Assembly: GCF_027244095.1 (NCBI RefSeq)
Contig: NC_069662.1
Span: forward strand, 14,410,501-14,474,500
Direction of reading: 5' to 3'
DNA length: 64,000 bases
Origin: Hemicordylus capensis
Lineage: Eukaryota > Chordata > Lepidosauria > Squamata > Cordylidae
Part shown: positions 43,689 through 55,311 of the stretch, piece after piece
Layout: each line of letters opens with the position of its first letter
How positions within the stretch are numbered: position 1 is the first letter of the stretch
Program-made: the position numbers and the translations under genes
The notes under the pieces: model-generated
Database searches by the model: none
What the model was told of the DNA's origin: nothing
Seen by the model: only the letters and a program-made list of their open reading frames with translations

Positions 43689-46600
43689 TTGGTGATGATG
43701 GTGATGATGGTGATGATGATGATGATTAATTCAATTTCTATACCGCCCTTCCAAAAATGGTTCAGGGCAGTTTACACAGAGAAATAATAAATAAATAAGA
43801 TGGCTCCCTGTCCCCAAAGGGCTCAGATTCTAAAAAAAAAAAAGAGATAGAAACCAGCAACAGTCACTGGACGTACTGTGCTGGGGGTGGATAGGGCCAG
43901 TTACTCTCCCCCTGCTAAATAAACAGAATCACCACAGTGAAAGGTGCCTCTTTGCCCAGTTAGTGGGGATGAAGATCTTAGGGATGCAGGGCATCAGTCT
44001 GAAGAAGTGAGGACTCCTCTCTTAGAAGGGACACCTTCCTTGGGTAATGCTCCCAAATCCTCTCACACATAGGATACTCCTCCGGGGATTGGGGACCTCC
44101 TAGTAGTGGGCAATTTGATAATTAGGAACTGGGGAAGGGGAAGAAGAGTGCAACAAAGATGATCAGGGGCATGGTGCACCTTTCTTATAAGGTAAGTCTA
44201 CAGTGTCTGGGGCTTTTTAGTTTGGAAAAGGGGTGGCTATGGGGAGACATGATGGACGTTTATAAAATTATGCATGGAAAAGAGAGAGTTGACAGAGAGA
44301 AATCTTTCTCCCTCTCTAACAAATCTCATGGGTCTGAAGGCCAGGTAAAATAGGACCAACTAAAGGAAGTCATTTTTCACAAAGCAGAAAATTAATCTAT
44401 GGAATTCTCTGCTTTGGGATGTGGCAAATATAGAAACCCCCCCCCCAAAAGGCATGCCCTCACCTCTTGCCAGTTGGCTTCTCAGAGGCATCTGGTAGGC
44501 CACTGTGTGAAACAGCAAGGCTGTTTTTATGTTCCTGAATGGAAAGGTTTTCATCCCCTTCTAAGTTCTTAGAGTGTTTTCTCAAAAAATTAAGGAATAA
44601 TTACTCAGTCCACTGTGCAATGTCTTGTTTTCAATACATTATTATTGTCATTTTCTTTCAATACTACAGCCACAACTCCCCTGAACACATTTTCTTTCAA
44701 ACTGTGTTTCAACCTTGCCCCAGCTTTCACGTTCAAGTAGGAATAGTCTTTAATCTTTCTTCATCCTGTTTAGAATCCTATCCCAGTATAAGACTCAATG
44801 GTACAAGTAGTTCCTACTCAAAAAAGAAGTATTGTCTTATCTGTAATATTTGATGGAAGCTGAAATTTAGTGAATTGAAGAAGAAATACCTTGATCAAGA
44901 ACAAAGGGATGTCCTTTTAATACTGTTTTTAAAAAACAAAAAACAATCCCCCCCCCCTTTTAGCTGAGTTATGGATCTTTTGACCCTGTGCTAAGTGATC
45001 AAACCCGGTTCCCTTTTTTCTTCCGGATGGTTCCAAGTGAAGACCTTCAATATATCGGGATTATTTTTCTGCTGAAGCATTTCAAGTGGAATTGGATCGG
45101 TCTGCTCACATCAGATGATGACAGTGGAGAAACATTTCTTCAAAATATGAGACCAAGACTTCTCCACAGCAATATTTGTATTGCTTTGGCACAATCCATT
45201 CCAAAAGTAACGAGTCGCACATTAAATACACACACTAAAAAAATGCTGTTGGAAATAGCTAATGCTGTCTGGAAGGAAGCAAAGATGAATGTGGTTCTTG
45301 TCTATGGGGATATTCATTCTGTGGAGGGTTTACGAATAATCTTCGAATACTGCGAATTTGATCTTAAGCTTCCATTGGAGAGAGTGTGGCTCATAACTGC
45401 TCAGTGGGATTGCACAACTCTTTCTTCATGGAATAAATTCACAGGGAAATCCTTAAATGGTTCTTTGTCATTCACACTTCACACAAAAGTGGTTCCAGGA
45501 TTTCAGGACTTTCTTGAGAACATAACGCCATACCAGTCTATGATATATTTCATCCATCAGTTCTGGATGTTTGCATTTTTCTGTTCACTCCCAAAGCATG
45601 GCTTATATGTTCCAAATCATGACAACTGCACTGGGGAGGAGAAACTGGGGAGCCTCCCTGAATCTGTGCTTGAAATGGGCATGTCTGGGCAGAGCTATAA
45701 CATCTACAATGCTGTTTATGCTGTAGCACATGCTCTCCATACTATTTATTCTTCGAAAACTAAACAGAAGGAAATTGAGAAACTCGGGGAAAAGAGTCTT
45801 CTGTTACGGCCTGTATGTATTTCCTCCTCCTTGTTTGCATTTCACTTCTCATTGCATTAGTTCATAACTCATAATAGCAGTTCTGTGATATAATGTCTGA
45901 TTGTGGCATGCAGTTCCTGACATCCTGACTAACAAAGCACTGGTGAAGCAGTGTGAGGTAGCTTAGGCTGAGAGAGAAGGAACTCACTCAGAATCACACA
46001 GAATCAACCATGAACTTCATGGCTAAATGGAGGTTTGAATCTGAATTTGGGAAATTCAATTGGAAATTGAATCAAATTGCCCTTTTATGGGGTGACACAA
46101 TTATTATGCTTTTCAAAAAAAAAAAATTTCAGGAAGAAAACCTTATATCAAACATCTTGTAAATGTTTATTCAATATTCAGTATTGTTTGATGTTTTAAT
46201 TTATATGTGAATATTCACTGCTGTAAGATCCTTTAATATTCTTCAACAGATATTGCTATTGCCTCCAGTGGCTTGCTACCAATATAAACATGCTTAAAGG
46301 TATATTCCTGATAGGTATATAGTATATCTTCTCAGTGACATCTTCCAGTTGGTGATCAAGGGATTTGTGGTTAAAGTGATAATGTTAATGAAATTTTCCA
46401 CAATTTAACCCAGGGTGTGAACTTTTTCTCCTCCCAATTAGCTTCATGCTTTTCTGAGCAATATCCATTTCAACAATAGTGCTGGGGAAGAAATCTTTTT
46501 TGATGAGGAAGGGAGCCTGCCATCAGGATACGATATCATCAACTTGGTCACATTCCCCAATGACACCTTCCAGAAAGTCCAAAATGGAAGGATGGATCCC

Positions 46601-49197
46601 CTCGCTCGTGAAGGAAAATGGTTCACCATGGATGGAAGTGCTACTGTATGGAACCACAAGTTTAAAGAGGTATGGAAGTCCTGTCCCGCCTCACCTTGCT
46701 AGGTTCCCTGACTTTAAGGGGTTTTCTCACAACCCAGCTCCAATATCAGGAGTCAAGAGGGTTGGGAGGGAGAAATGGGCTGAAAGGAATGGAGTGCCCT
46801 GATGGGGGATGCTCTGTTTCTCTCCTCTGGGCAATGCTCCAGGAGTTTCAGATTGAGGACTCCAGCAGTAGGGTCCAGGTGACCTCCCTCCACCCCCGAC
46901 AGAGGAAATTATCAGCCTGACCCCAGACTTGCCTTGACCATTTTTGATGCCTCTGACCTCTTTTTGTCTGCCTCCAGTTAGACCCAACTTGGCTTTTGCC
47001 TGGTTCACGGAGTAGACCCTGAATATTTGGATATTTGGTTTTGAGAATAATAGAAGTGGGGGGGAATCAGAACATACTTCCTTGTTGTTCCTGTTAGATG
47101 CAACCCCGTTCCCGGTGTGTCGAGAGCTGCCATCTTGGATCCAGCATGATTGCCCAGCAGGGAAGACAAGTTTGTTGCTATGATTGTGCTCAGTGTCCTG
47201 CGGGAAGGATTTCAATACAGACTGGTAAAAATATGTATATTGGGAAACCAAATCCAAATGTTTAAAATTCTCTATCTTATTTTCTACATCAAATAGATGA
47301 CTGAATTTCTCAACATACTTCTGTTGAACTCAAGTACCCTCTGTGCACTACACCTCCACTCACCATGGGCCACCCCAGCACCCCCCAAGTGCAGTTATGG
47401 GGCTGCTGAAACCTCCATTATTCCCTATTGAGAAAAACCTTAAAGACGCGTAAACTTCAAAAATCACTTTAAAATGATCCCTTTGCCCAATTCCTTTGAA
47501 ATAATTCGGGTAGCTTACTTGCCCCCTTTGGACACTACCACCCACCACACTCCACCCTGGGCCACCCTTTCCCCCCTATGTGAAGAGATGCATTTGCTGA
47601 AACCTCCATCATTCCCTATTGAGAAAAACCTTAAAGACGCTTAAATTTTAAAATTCACTTTTTAAAAAAATCAGCCCTTTTCCCAATTCCTTAGAAATAA
47701 TTCTGATAGCTTCCTTGCCACCACTAGGCACTACCACCAACTATACTCCACCCTGGGCCATCCCTTTCCCCTTGACATGAAGGAGAAAATCTTAAAGATG
47801 TGTGAACTTCAAAAAAATCACCAAAAATCAGCCATTTGCTCAAGTCCTCTATAATTTGAGTGGTAGCCTCCACCCATTAGGCACTTCCATCCCATCCCAC
47901 TCTTTTGCCTCCAGGACCAGTTTTTTGGATGATAATCAGTTCATATTCGGATTTGGATTAATTCGGAACTGAATCGAATCTGGGGTGATTTGGATGGGTC
48001 TGATTTGGATCCGAAATGATATAGGGGTGTTTTGATTTGGGTGCAAAATCAAACATCAAATATCCATAATGCACACCCCTAGTGTAGATCACAGATAAAA
48101 TGAAATAAATCATTAAATTAAAAACTATAAGGACAGCAAAAATAAGAGCAGCTTAAAACCTATCAACGTCACATGAGAGGGAGCAAACGTTAACAACCCG
48201 GTCTGTAGTAAAACAAGCCAGTCAGCAGATTCCAGTTAAAGTTCAACAATGTTTTTTTATCTTGACAAAACAAAGACTTTGTTGATGTATTTCAGATGCA
48301 GACCAGTGTGAGATGTGCCCAGAAGATCAATGTCCAAATGAGAAACAGGATCAATGCATCCCCAAAAGAATAACTTATTTATCCTATGGAGAACCATTGG
48401 GAGCGGTTTTGATTTCTTTTGCTCTTTTCTTTTCCCTGATCACCTTTGCTGTGATTGGGATCTTTGTTCAGCTCCGCAAAACTCCCATTGTGAAAGCCAA
48501 TAACTGGAGCATTACCTGTACGCTACTCTTCTCTCTGCTGCTTTGCTTTCTCTGCTCCTTCCTATTCATTGGTCAGCCTAGGAAGGTGACCTGCCTCCTC
48601 AGACAAACCGTGTTTAGCATCACGTTTACTGTTGCTCTTTCTTCTGTGTTGGCCAAAACCATCACTGTCGTTCTGGCCTTCCTGGCCACCAAGCCGGGAA
48701 ACAGGTTGAGGAGATGGATAGAGAAGAGGCTGGCAGTATCAGTCATCATTCTCTGTTCACTTATTCAAACTGGAATCTGTGCTGTGTGGCTGGCAAACAC
48801 TCCCCCTTTCCCAGAGTTTGACATGCACTCTCAGATCAATGAGATCATTGTGCAATGCAATGAAGGCTCAAACACCATGTTCTACATCGTCCTGGGCTAC
48901 ATGGGTTTTCTGGCCACCATCAGCTTCACTGTGGCCTTCCATGCTAGAAAGTTACCTGATAGCTTTAATGAAGCCAAGCTGATCACCTTCAGCATGCTGG
49001 TCTTTTGCAGTGTTTGGATAACCTTTGTCCCAAGCTACTTGAGCACCAAGGGAAAATACATGGTGGCAGTGGAGGTCTTCTCCATCATGGCCTCTGGTGG
49101 TGGACTGTTGAGTTGTATCTTCCTCCCCAAATGCTACATTATTATTCTTAGACCTGATCTGAACACCAGAGAGCAACTGGTTAAGAAACGATATTGA
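39947..49197 (+). CDS. Vomeronasal type-2 receptor gene C, complete (863 aa)
   Basis: A complete class C chemosensory GPCR gene. Exons are 39,947-40,140, 41,908-42,199, 44,964-45,812, 46,442-46,669, 47,098-47,224 and 48,296-49,197, total 2,592 nt. Phases match (2, 0, 0, 0, 1) and no stop occurs before TGA at 49,195-49,197. By residue: signal peptide about 1-16, Venus-flytrap domain about 50-521, cysteine-rich linker about 522-585, 7TM domain to 863. Length fits V2Rs (about 850). The start is the ATG before [16 protein letters not shown]; gene D has the same start. The aligned Cys26 of gene D is Arg22 here. Upstream and downstream neighbours are paralogs in the same orientation. Function is inferred from family only. 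Confidence 0.95.
40141..41362. other. Intron 1 of gene C, 5' part
   Basis: It lacks the LINE found in A and D: GGCTGCAGCATCAAAAGTCA at 40,277 is the empty site. A 75-bp segment at 40,406-40,480 (TACTCCTGCTTCCCCTGAG to CCTCTGAAAGG) is an extra copy of 41,094-41,166. Gene A has only the second. Confidence 0.65.
41363..41535 (+). repeat. tRNA-derived SINE (gene C copy)
   Basis: Box A GTGGTAGAGCATC near 41,368 and box B GGTTCAATCC at 41,404-41,413. Same insertion as 2,018-2,195. Confidence 0.75.
41655..41830 (-). repeat. LINE 3'-tail type repeat (gene C copy)
   Basis: Counterpart of 2,310-2,480, with the CTCTGGGCGGTTTACAACA motif. Confidence 0.55.
41908..42199 (+). CDS. V2R gene C exon 2
   Basis: 292 bp, acceptor TTTGCAG and donor GTATGT. 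Motifs [20 protein letters not shown] and [14 protein letters not shown]. Open. Confidence 0.94.
43621..43728 (+). repeat. (GAT)n microsatellite, long interrupted tract
   Basis: About 36 triplets with GGT/GTT interruptions, twice the length in A and D. Confidence 0.95.
44155..44540 (+). mobile_element. CR1 LINE 3' end remnant (gene C copy)
   Basis: Same element as 4,728-5,115. Confidence 0.7.
44964..45812 (+). CDS. V2R gene C exon 3
   Basis: 849 bp, acceptor CTTTTAG and donor GTATGT, open. It contains [20 protein letters not shown] and the [17 protein letters not shown] stretch, which is shared more closely with gene D (ENITPFQSMIYF) than with gene A ([12 protein letters not shown]). Confidence 0.95.
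46442..46669 (+). CDS. V2R gene C exon 4
   Basis: 228 bp, open, acceptor CAATTAG and donor GTATGG. It has [20 protein letters not shown] in place of the [20 protein letters not shown] of gene A. Confidence 0.94.
47098..47224 (+). CDS. V2R gene C exon 5 (cysteine-rich)
   Basis: 127 bp, acceptor TGTTAG and donor [15 protein letters not shown] and [14 protein letters not shown] are preserved. Confidence 0.93.
47338..48080. repeat. Three ~194-bp units plus terminus (gene C copy)
   Basis: Unit marks are near 47,366, 47,560 and 47,754, then the ATTCGGAACTGAATCGAATC block and ATGCACACCCCTAG at about 48,069. This is the clearest copy of the array. Intron 5 is shortest here (about 1.07 kb). Confidence 0.7.
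48296..49197 (+). CDS. V2R gene C exon 6 (7TM domain and stop)
   Basis: 902 bp, acceptor TTTCAG, TGA at 49,195-49,197, open. It has the same helix signatures as gene A. Differences include [28 protein letters not shown] and [11 protein letters not shown]. Confidence 0.96.
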
Positions 49198-49576
49198 GAC
49201 ACTGGACTCTTTCTGCCTTTTCTAGTTCTTCAACACCATGTCTCTCATCATTATATTCCCATATTAGTAGTGAAGGAAGACGTAGATTAGATAATACTGT
49301 CAACATGGGTGGTATCAGTGACTAAGTCTGGGTGGTATTGAGACAATGGGGGGAACTGTGGAAGAGCTGCTTGAACAATGAGCCATATTGAACAGCTCTG
49401 GCACTGCTTTGAAGGACACATCAGCCCGGCAGCACCATGTGCCCAGAATGCAGCACTGGATGTCAGCCAGCCTACAGTGTGGGCCACAGACTAAGAGTTC
49501 TCTCAAAGAAGGGAGATAACTGTAGACAGGCTTATACTTAAGGTTAGGTGAAAAAAGAATGACTGACAACCAGACT
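49198..49576. other. 3' flank of gene C
   Basis: Collinear with the A and B flanks. No gene. Confidence 0.5.
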
Positions 49577-50213
49577 AACACAGTGTGTGGCCATCAAATG
49601 AAGCTCGTGTGTTTGACATGCATTCCACATTCATCCAGATCATGGTGCAGTGCAATGAAGGGTCTGTTACATGGGTTTTCTGGCCATCATCAGCTTCACT
49701 GTGGCCTCCCTTGCTAGAATGTTACTGATGGATTTAAATTTATTTATTTATTTGTTTGTTTGTTTGTTTGTTTGTTTGTTTGTTTGTTTAGTATTTAACG
49801 TATTTTTATACCGCCCAAAACTTACGTCTCTGGGTGGTTTACAACAAGATAAAAACAAAAGTAAAACATTAGTTAAAAACAAAAACAAGAAATTTTAAAC
49901 AAAATTTAAAATTTTTGAAACAATATTCTAAAAATAAACATTAAAACAATTTAATGAAGCCAAGCATATCACCTACAGCATGCTGGTCTTCTGCAGTGTT
50001 TGCATGTCCTTTGTTCCAAACTACTTGAGCACCATAGAAAAATACATGGTGGCTGTAGAGGTCTTCTCCATCTTGGCCTCTAGTGGTGGACTGTTGAGTT
50101 GTATCTTCCTCCCCAAATGCTACATTATTATTCTTAGACCTGATCTGGACACCAGAGAGCAGTTTGTATGGGGAAAGAATTGTGGCATTGAAGTCTTTGG
50201 TTGTTTTTGTTGA
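49577..50213 (+). pseudogene. Fossil 3' part of a second V2R exon 6 (behind C)
   Basis: Same as 11,555-12,163, with the repeat at 49,736-49,950 carrying an expanded (GTTT)n. The end reads [16 protein letters not shown] to [20 protein letters not shown]. Confidence 0.85.
49741..49790 (+). repeat. (TTTA)n/(GTTT)n microsatellite
   Basis: TTTA units pass into about ten GTTT units. Gene A has only TTTA units at this place. Confidence 0.95.
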
Positions 50214-50224
50214 GTAATTTCCTC

Positions 50225-51807
50225 CTATTCCTCCTATTTATTATTTTATTTATTATTTATTATTAAAACTTTTATACTGCCCTTCCAAAAGTCCCAGGGT
50301 GGTTTACATTAAAACACCATTAAAATCAGTTAATAATTAAAACAAAAATTATAAAGCATAAAACAATGATTAACAATTAAAAACATTGTAAAATAGCAAT
50401 TTAATAATCAGAACCATTTAAAAACAAGTTTTAAAAAGCTGAGAAATCCTGGTTGAAGAGATGTTTTTTCAGAAGTTGTTTAAAAATTGCCAGAGATGAG
50501 GAGGCTCACATTCCAGCAGGGAGCGCATTCCACAATATCGGGGCAGCAGCCGAGAAGACCCATCTCTGTGTAGCCACCAAATGAGTTGGCAGTAACTGGA
50601 GACGGACCTCCTCATAGCGAAGAAGATGCTCTCTTAAATAACCAGTGCCTAAGCCGTTTAGGGCTTTATAAGTTATAACTAGCACTTTGTATTTTGTCCG
50701 GAAACCTATTGGCAGCCAGTGTAGCTCCATCAGTAAAGGAGTAACGAGGTCTCTCCAAGATGACCCAGAGACCAGCCTGGCTGCTGCATTCTGAACCAAC
50801 TGAAGTTTCCAGATTACGTACAATGGCAACCCCACGTAGAGCGCATTACAGAAGTCAAGTCTGGAGGTTACCAACAGATGTACCACTTTTTTGAGGTCAC
50901 AGATCTAAAGAAACGAGAACAGCTGGTGTATCTGCAGGAGCTGAAAGAAAGCACCCCTGGTCCCTGCCTCAACCTGAGAAAACAGGGAGAGGTGTGGATC
51001 CATAAATACTCTCAGACTGCGAACCTGTTCCTTTTGGGAAATGTGACCCCGTCTAGAACAGGTAGATCAAAATAGTCTCTATCGTTCTGACCCCGCACAG
51101 TAAGTACCTCCATCTTATCGGGATTTCAGCTTCAGTTTATTCTCCCTCATCCAGCCCATTACTGCTTCCAGGCAGGCATTTAGGGAAGATATGCCAACTC
51201 CTGAAGAAGTTGACATGGAGAAGTAGATCTGGGTGAACTCGTGAGCCGCACTGGACAAATTGGTCCCAAAATGAACATTGAAGTCCCCTAGCACCAAAAG
51301 TCTGTGAGACTCCAACGCAACTTCCACGGACAAGGCCGTGAGCTCAGTAAGGGATTCTGTTGGGCAACGGGGCAATCGGTACACCAACAAAAGTCCCAAA
51401 GTATCCCTGGTCCCCAAACTCAAGTACACACATTCAATATGGTCCGATACCCTAACAGGGAGATATTTAAGGATAATAGACCACAGCCACTCCACCCCAC
51501 CACCCACATCCCCTCACCCTCTCCTCTACAGAATATCCTGGAGAAAGAAGCTGGGACCAGGCTGGGCCACTAGCCTCCCTCAACCAAGTCTCGGTAATAC
51601 ACACCAGGTCGGCCCCTTCATCCATGATCAGATCATGGATGAGTTCTGATTTATTTTGGACCAACCTGGCATTGCAGAGGAGCAAAGTAAGGTTACGTGG
51701 GATGTTGGCAGTGCTCCCCGAGGTCAAAGAGCTGGCAGGACAGCTAGAAGGGGAGACAGCTATTAGGTTTCTGACTACCCTTCCCCTGGAACAGCCTTCT
51801 GACCTGC
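50225..51807 (-). mobile_element. L2/CR1-type LINE with internal deletion (behind gene C)
   Basis: Same insertion site as the LINE behind gene A (CCTCCTATTTATTATTTTAT). The 3' coding end ([20 protein letters not shown]) is at 50,886-50,506. The reverse transcriptase is missing, because at about 51,233 the sequence jumps to the endonuclease part (LLVLGDFNVHFG). The endonuclease start (NLTLLLCNARLVQNKSEL) is at 51,853-51,467. The 5' end is cut at about 51,808, where spacer sequence follows. There is no hAT insertion, so this copy gives the empty site for 12,819-15,109. Confidence 0.82.
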
Positions 51808-52870
51808 CTGTGGGGGCCAAGAAGGAAATTTTTGGGTCGCACCAGATTGGCACTAGGCATGGCCTTTTTTTGCCTACTTCTCACTGAGTCCTTTGGCTTT
51901 CAGGCATAGGTTGGCACTGAAGGAACCGTTCACTTGGCAGGAGAGTGCTGGTGTTGGGTAGGTAGATTGAATAACAGTGTTCGGCTGGAGGCCAATTTGG
52001 GGTGGGAGCAGGGCCGGATTAAACTAGGGTGGGGCCTGTAACATATGTCATAAAGGGGCCCCAAATTTTTAAAATGCACGTAAATTTTAAAACATAAATT
52101 ATTTACTTGCTTAGTAAAGTAATCCAATTTTTTCACTTGCTATACATATCATATTACAGCCAAGGCAATATTAAGGAGTGCTGTCAGGGCTGGACTGGGG
52201 ACAATAAGATGCCGGTGGAATTTATGTGGAGAGGGCGCCAGGTTTTGAGCAGAATGGCTACTTAAGGGTGGGAGTATTCATTGCTGCCGAGTGCAGCAGG
52301 GCACAGTCAACATGTTGACCAGGATTCCCTCGATGGTATGCACGTGTGAATGTGTTCACAAGGTTTTTGATGTAAGCTCAGTTAATTGTAGCTCTCGCAC
52401 AGGTTGAATCAGGAAGGCCCCACTCTGAATGCACATGGTGCCCACACACTGCCTTGAAACTGTCACTCAGACCAAACTCACCCCACACTCAGATGAAAAA
52501 AAATTAGAGAGAACAGTGATGAAGACCAGGGCTCCCAGAAGCATCGTGTATGAATGGCACATATTGGAATACGTGCTTGGAGTGCAGAAATGTGGAAAAA
52601 AATATGCATGAATACAGATCAGCAATATGGTTCACTGGCCACAGATTTCACAAGTGTTGAGCACACATGAATGGCTGCTGTTCATTCTCATCTCTGCGTC
52701 TGCAGTGGGGGAGCAAAGGGGGTTAATCTTTGCAAGGATGATAGCAGTGCCCTCCACCTTTGACACAGCTTCTGGAGGGGAATATAGTATTTTTGCATAC
52801 ATGGAGATGTACCCCACTCACCCCCACAGACAATGCCTCTGCATATTCCTCCCATCAAAATGATAGGAAG
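51808..52870. repeat. Spacer block (C-D intergenic copy)
   Basis: TGTGGGGGCCAAGAAGGAAA at 51,809, GTAGGTAGATTGAATAACAG at 51,957 and CAGGGCCGGATTAAAC at 52,009. Matches the units at 17,740, 35,334 and 36,958. No gene. Confidence 0.55.
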
Positions 52871-53004
52871 GAACAGCCTTCCAGGGTTTTTGCGCCCCAA
52901 ATGTTGGGAATGGGGGGGGGAGGCTCGACTCACCAACTCAGAGTTCCCGTCCCCCCCACCCAGCTGGTTGCTGTGCCCGTTGTCATCAGTTGAGTTTTCT
53001 TTAC

Positions 53005-53265
53005 ATTTAGTCATAGTCCCATTTTTTCACTGTGCTCCTTGACTTTCATTACTAGAGCTTGCAGATCATCCGCATTCTCCGCGATCAGAATGGTGTCATC
53101 AGTATAGTGCAGGTTATAGCTGTTTCTTCCTCCAGCTTTAAAACCATGCTCATCTTCTTCCAATCCAGCTTCTCTCAGTATATGTTCAGCATATAAATTG
53201 AATAAAAAGGGAGAAAGTATACAGCCTTGTCGTACTCTGAACGTCTGGTTCACCACTATGGAGTA
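53005..53265 (-). mobile_element. RTE-clade LINE fragment (BovB-like)
   Basis: The minus-strand translation contains RVRQGCILSPFLFNLYAEHI, REAGLEEDEHGFK, YTDDTILIAENADDLQ and VKEHSEKMGL, the reverse transcriptase region around the catalytic box of RTE/BovB elements. The box is Y-T-D-D instead of Y-A-D-D. Only about 260 bp are kept, inside the spacer repeat. Confidence 0.75.
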
Positions 53266-54000
53266 AATCCACCTGTCTCAGTGGAAACACAGCTGCAGCT
53301 CATTCAGACATGTCCTCGTGTGTCTATTCCAGGGGGCCAAGGAACAGCCTTCCAGGGTTTTGGCGGCCCAAAGGGTTGGGAATGGCGGGGGTGGCAGGCC
53401 GGACTGTGGGCACTGAGAGGGCGGGGGAATGTTTGTGGGGAGGGCGCCGGGTTTTGAGCAGAATGGGTAATTAAAGGTGGGAATTGGGGCACAGGGGCAC
53501 CTCGCAGGGTGTGGCACACCGGGAATATGCCCTGTTGCCCTGTGGGCCAGTCTGAGCCTGGGTGGCTCGACTCATCAACTCAGAGTTCCACTCCCCACAC
53601 GTGCGCTTTAAAGTTTTAACTGGAAAGCCTTTTTAATCTAGGAAATCCCCTGTATAGGTAAAGGGGAATCCCAGCTGGATTCCCATTTACAAGTATATTC
53701 CCCCGCCGAGCCAGCCTGCCAGCCAGTTCCATGAAATGGGGGGGGGGTTCAATTCTAACTTGGACTGGCACACACACACCCCTTTTGAGGGCCTTTCTGG
53801 TTCATCCTCGGGCCACCAAAAACAGGCCTGGCTCAGTCTGAGCTGGTTCGCATAACCCTCTTTCTCTCCCCTCTCTGTCTACACTGAGCCAGAAGCAAAG
53901 CCTCTTTGGAATCTTCCATTCCCCAAATCTCATCCTTCCCGACCTTCTCTCAATATCCAGTGCACCACTATGGGATATTTTATCACACTAATTCTGCCAT
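53266..54000. repeat. Spacer tail before gene D
   Basis: 53,300-53,560 matches 37,840-38,090 (CAGACATGTCC, GGGGAATGTTTGTGGGGAGG). 53,690-53,960 matches 38,105-38,450. No gene. Confidence 0.55.
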
Positions 54001-55105
54001 GTAATGTATTTGTTTCACTAATTTACTTTCATTCTCTTTTAATAAATTTGAATTTGTTCACTGAAACCTTGTTTTGTCCCTTTGTTTTGTTATTAGTTCC
54101 ATGTCTACCGCAGAGGGATAGACATTACAGTAGCAGCCCTAGGCCCCGCATCTTGTAACCATGGTTTCTGCCATAACACAGGTCCGGATGATCAAAGACA
54201 GCAAGGTTACTGAACATGAACAAAGGTTCTGCACTATGTCTGAATCCTGAAATTATTATTTTATTTTTACAAACTTGGGTAGGTTTTTTCCTGACCATGA
54301 ATCCATTTATATACCACATCTTTGCAGTGGAGCCTAGAAACATTTCCATTCAATTGTTTATTTTCTTTCTGGGGGATTGACTTCTAATACTTGGTCATCC
54401 CTGCTTGGGCCATTTTGAGGGAAGACCTTACTGATGAATGCTAGGATACCCTATGGAAGGGGAAGAAGGGGAATGTTCTGCCTGACATTTTAGAAGATAA
54501 GTCACATTGGCTATGTAGGACACATTGGCGATCTGTACCCACTTGTTATAAAATCAATATATAAAAATAAAATAAAATATATCATCTGGATGCATTTACG
54601 AGAAGCCCCTTACTGCATGTTTAGTTTTCATCGCACTCAACCCAAGGCCCAATGACCAGCAGGCACTTGGGTCCCCAAAGTGTTAATTGAATCCTGTTAT
54701 TGCCTGCTAAATAGCAAAAATTGGTTAGGAGGGAATAAAAAATGTTCTCGTGGATTGTATAGGGACCAGAGGACTGTAGGGAAAGTGTCAATCCACCCTG
54801 AAATTATCAAAATCACTATTATTAAGTTCTGCTTCTTGTGGAAGCCCCATGGCTAGCTAGAGGTCATTTAATGATAAGATTGGTTAATTATAACTCAGTA
54901 GCTCATACCAGGCTACATTCACTCAGTGTATAAGGATTTTAAAATGCCCGTGTTTGCCCTAAAACTCAGGAGACGTTAACATGAATCAAACAAGGTTCTG
55001 TGAAATGGAATTTCTGTGTTGGTAAAGTTCTTTGTGGGTAGTCTTCTCTAGCTGACAAAGCAAGTGTACAGCTGGGGTCAGATTCAAAATTTGCAGGAGT
55101 TCAGA
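54001..55105. other. Upstream region of gene D
   Basis: Copy of 38,833-39,946 with scattered changes. It is expected to contain the promoter and 5' UTR; no element can be placed reliably. Confidence 0.5.
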
Positions 55106-55311
55106 ATGGTTTGGTTACTACCATTCCTCCTATATCTGCCTGCTATTTTCAGCAGGCGGAACAGTAGGCAAAGATATCTGTGCAAAATTCAGCACAATTC
55201 CAAGCCAGGTTCCAGAGAAGACATTACCATTGGGGAATTTGGATCCTTCTTACAGGGTGGTGTACTTCGATTCAACTTTACTGTACCACCAGACAGATCC
55301 ACAACAGGATA
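55106..55311 (+). CDS. V2R gene D exon 1 (signal peptide, N terminus)
   Basis: 206 bp, donor GTGAGT at 55,312. [16 protein letters not shown] is the signal peptide. It is 12 bp longer than gene C exon 1 through an in-frame insertion (CGGAACAGTAGG) after the signal peptide. Cys26 (TGC, 55,181-55,183) is kept. Confidence 0.85.

Larger units (their letters stand above)
42200..44963. other. Intron 2 of gene C
   Basis: It has the same layers as gene A intron 2: plus-strand tail repeat (42,385-42,680), unclassified stretch (42,700-43,480), LINE ORF1-like piece (43,490-43,620), (GAT)n, minus tail repeat (43,730-43,985) and CR1 3' end (44,155-44,540). A 36-bp stretch around CAGGTAACAAG with AAAGAGCTCCTGGCT (43,436-43,490) is duplicated here compared with A and D. 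Confidence 0.6.
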
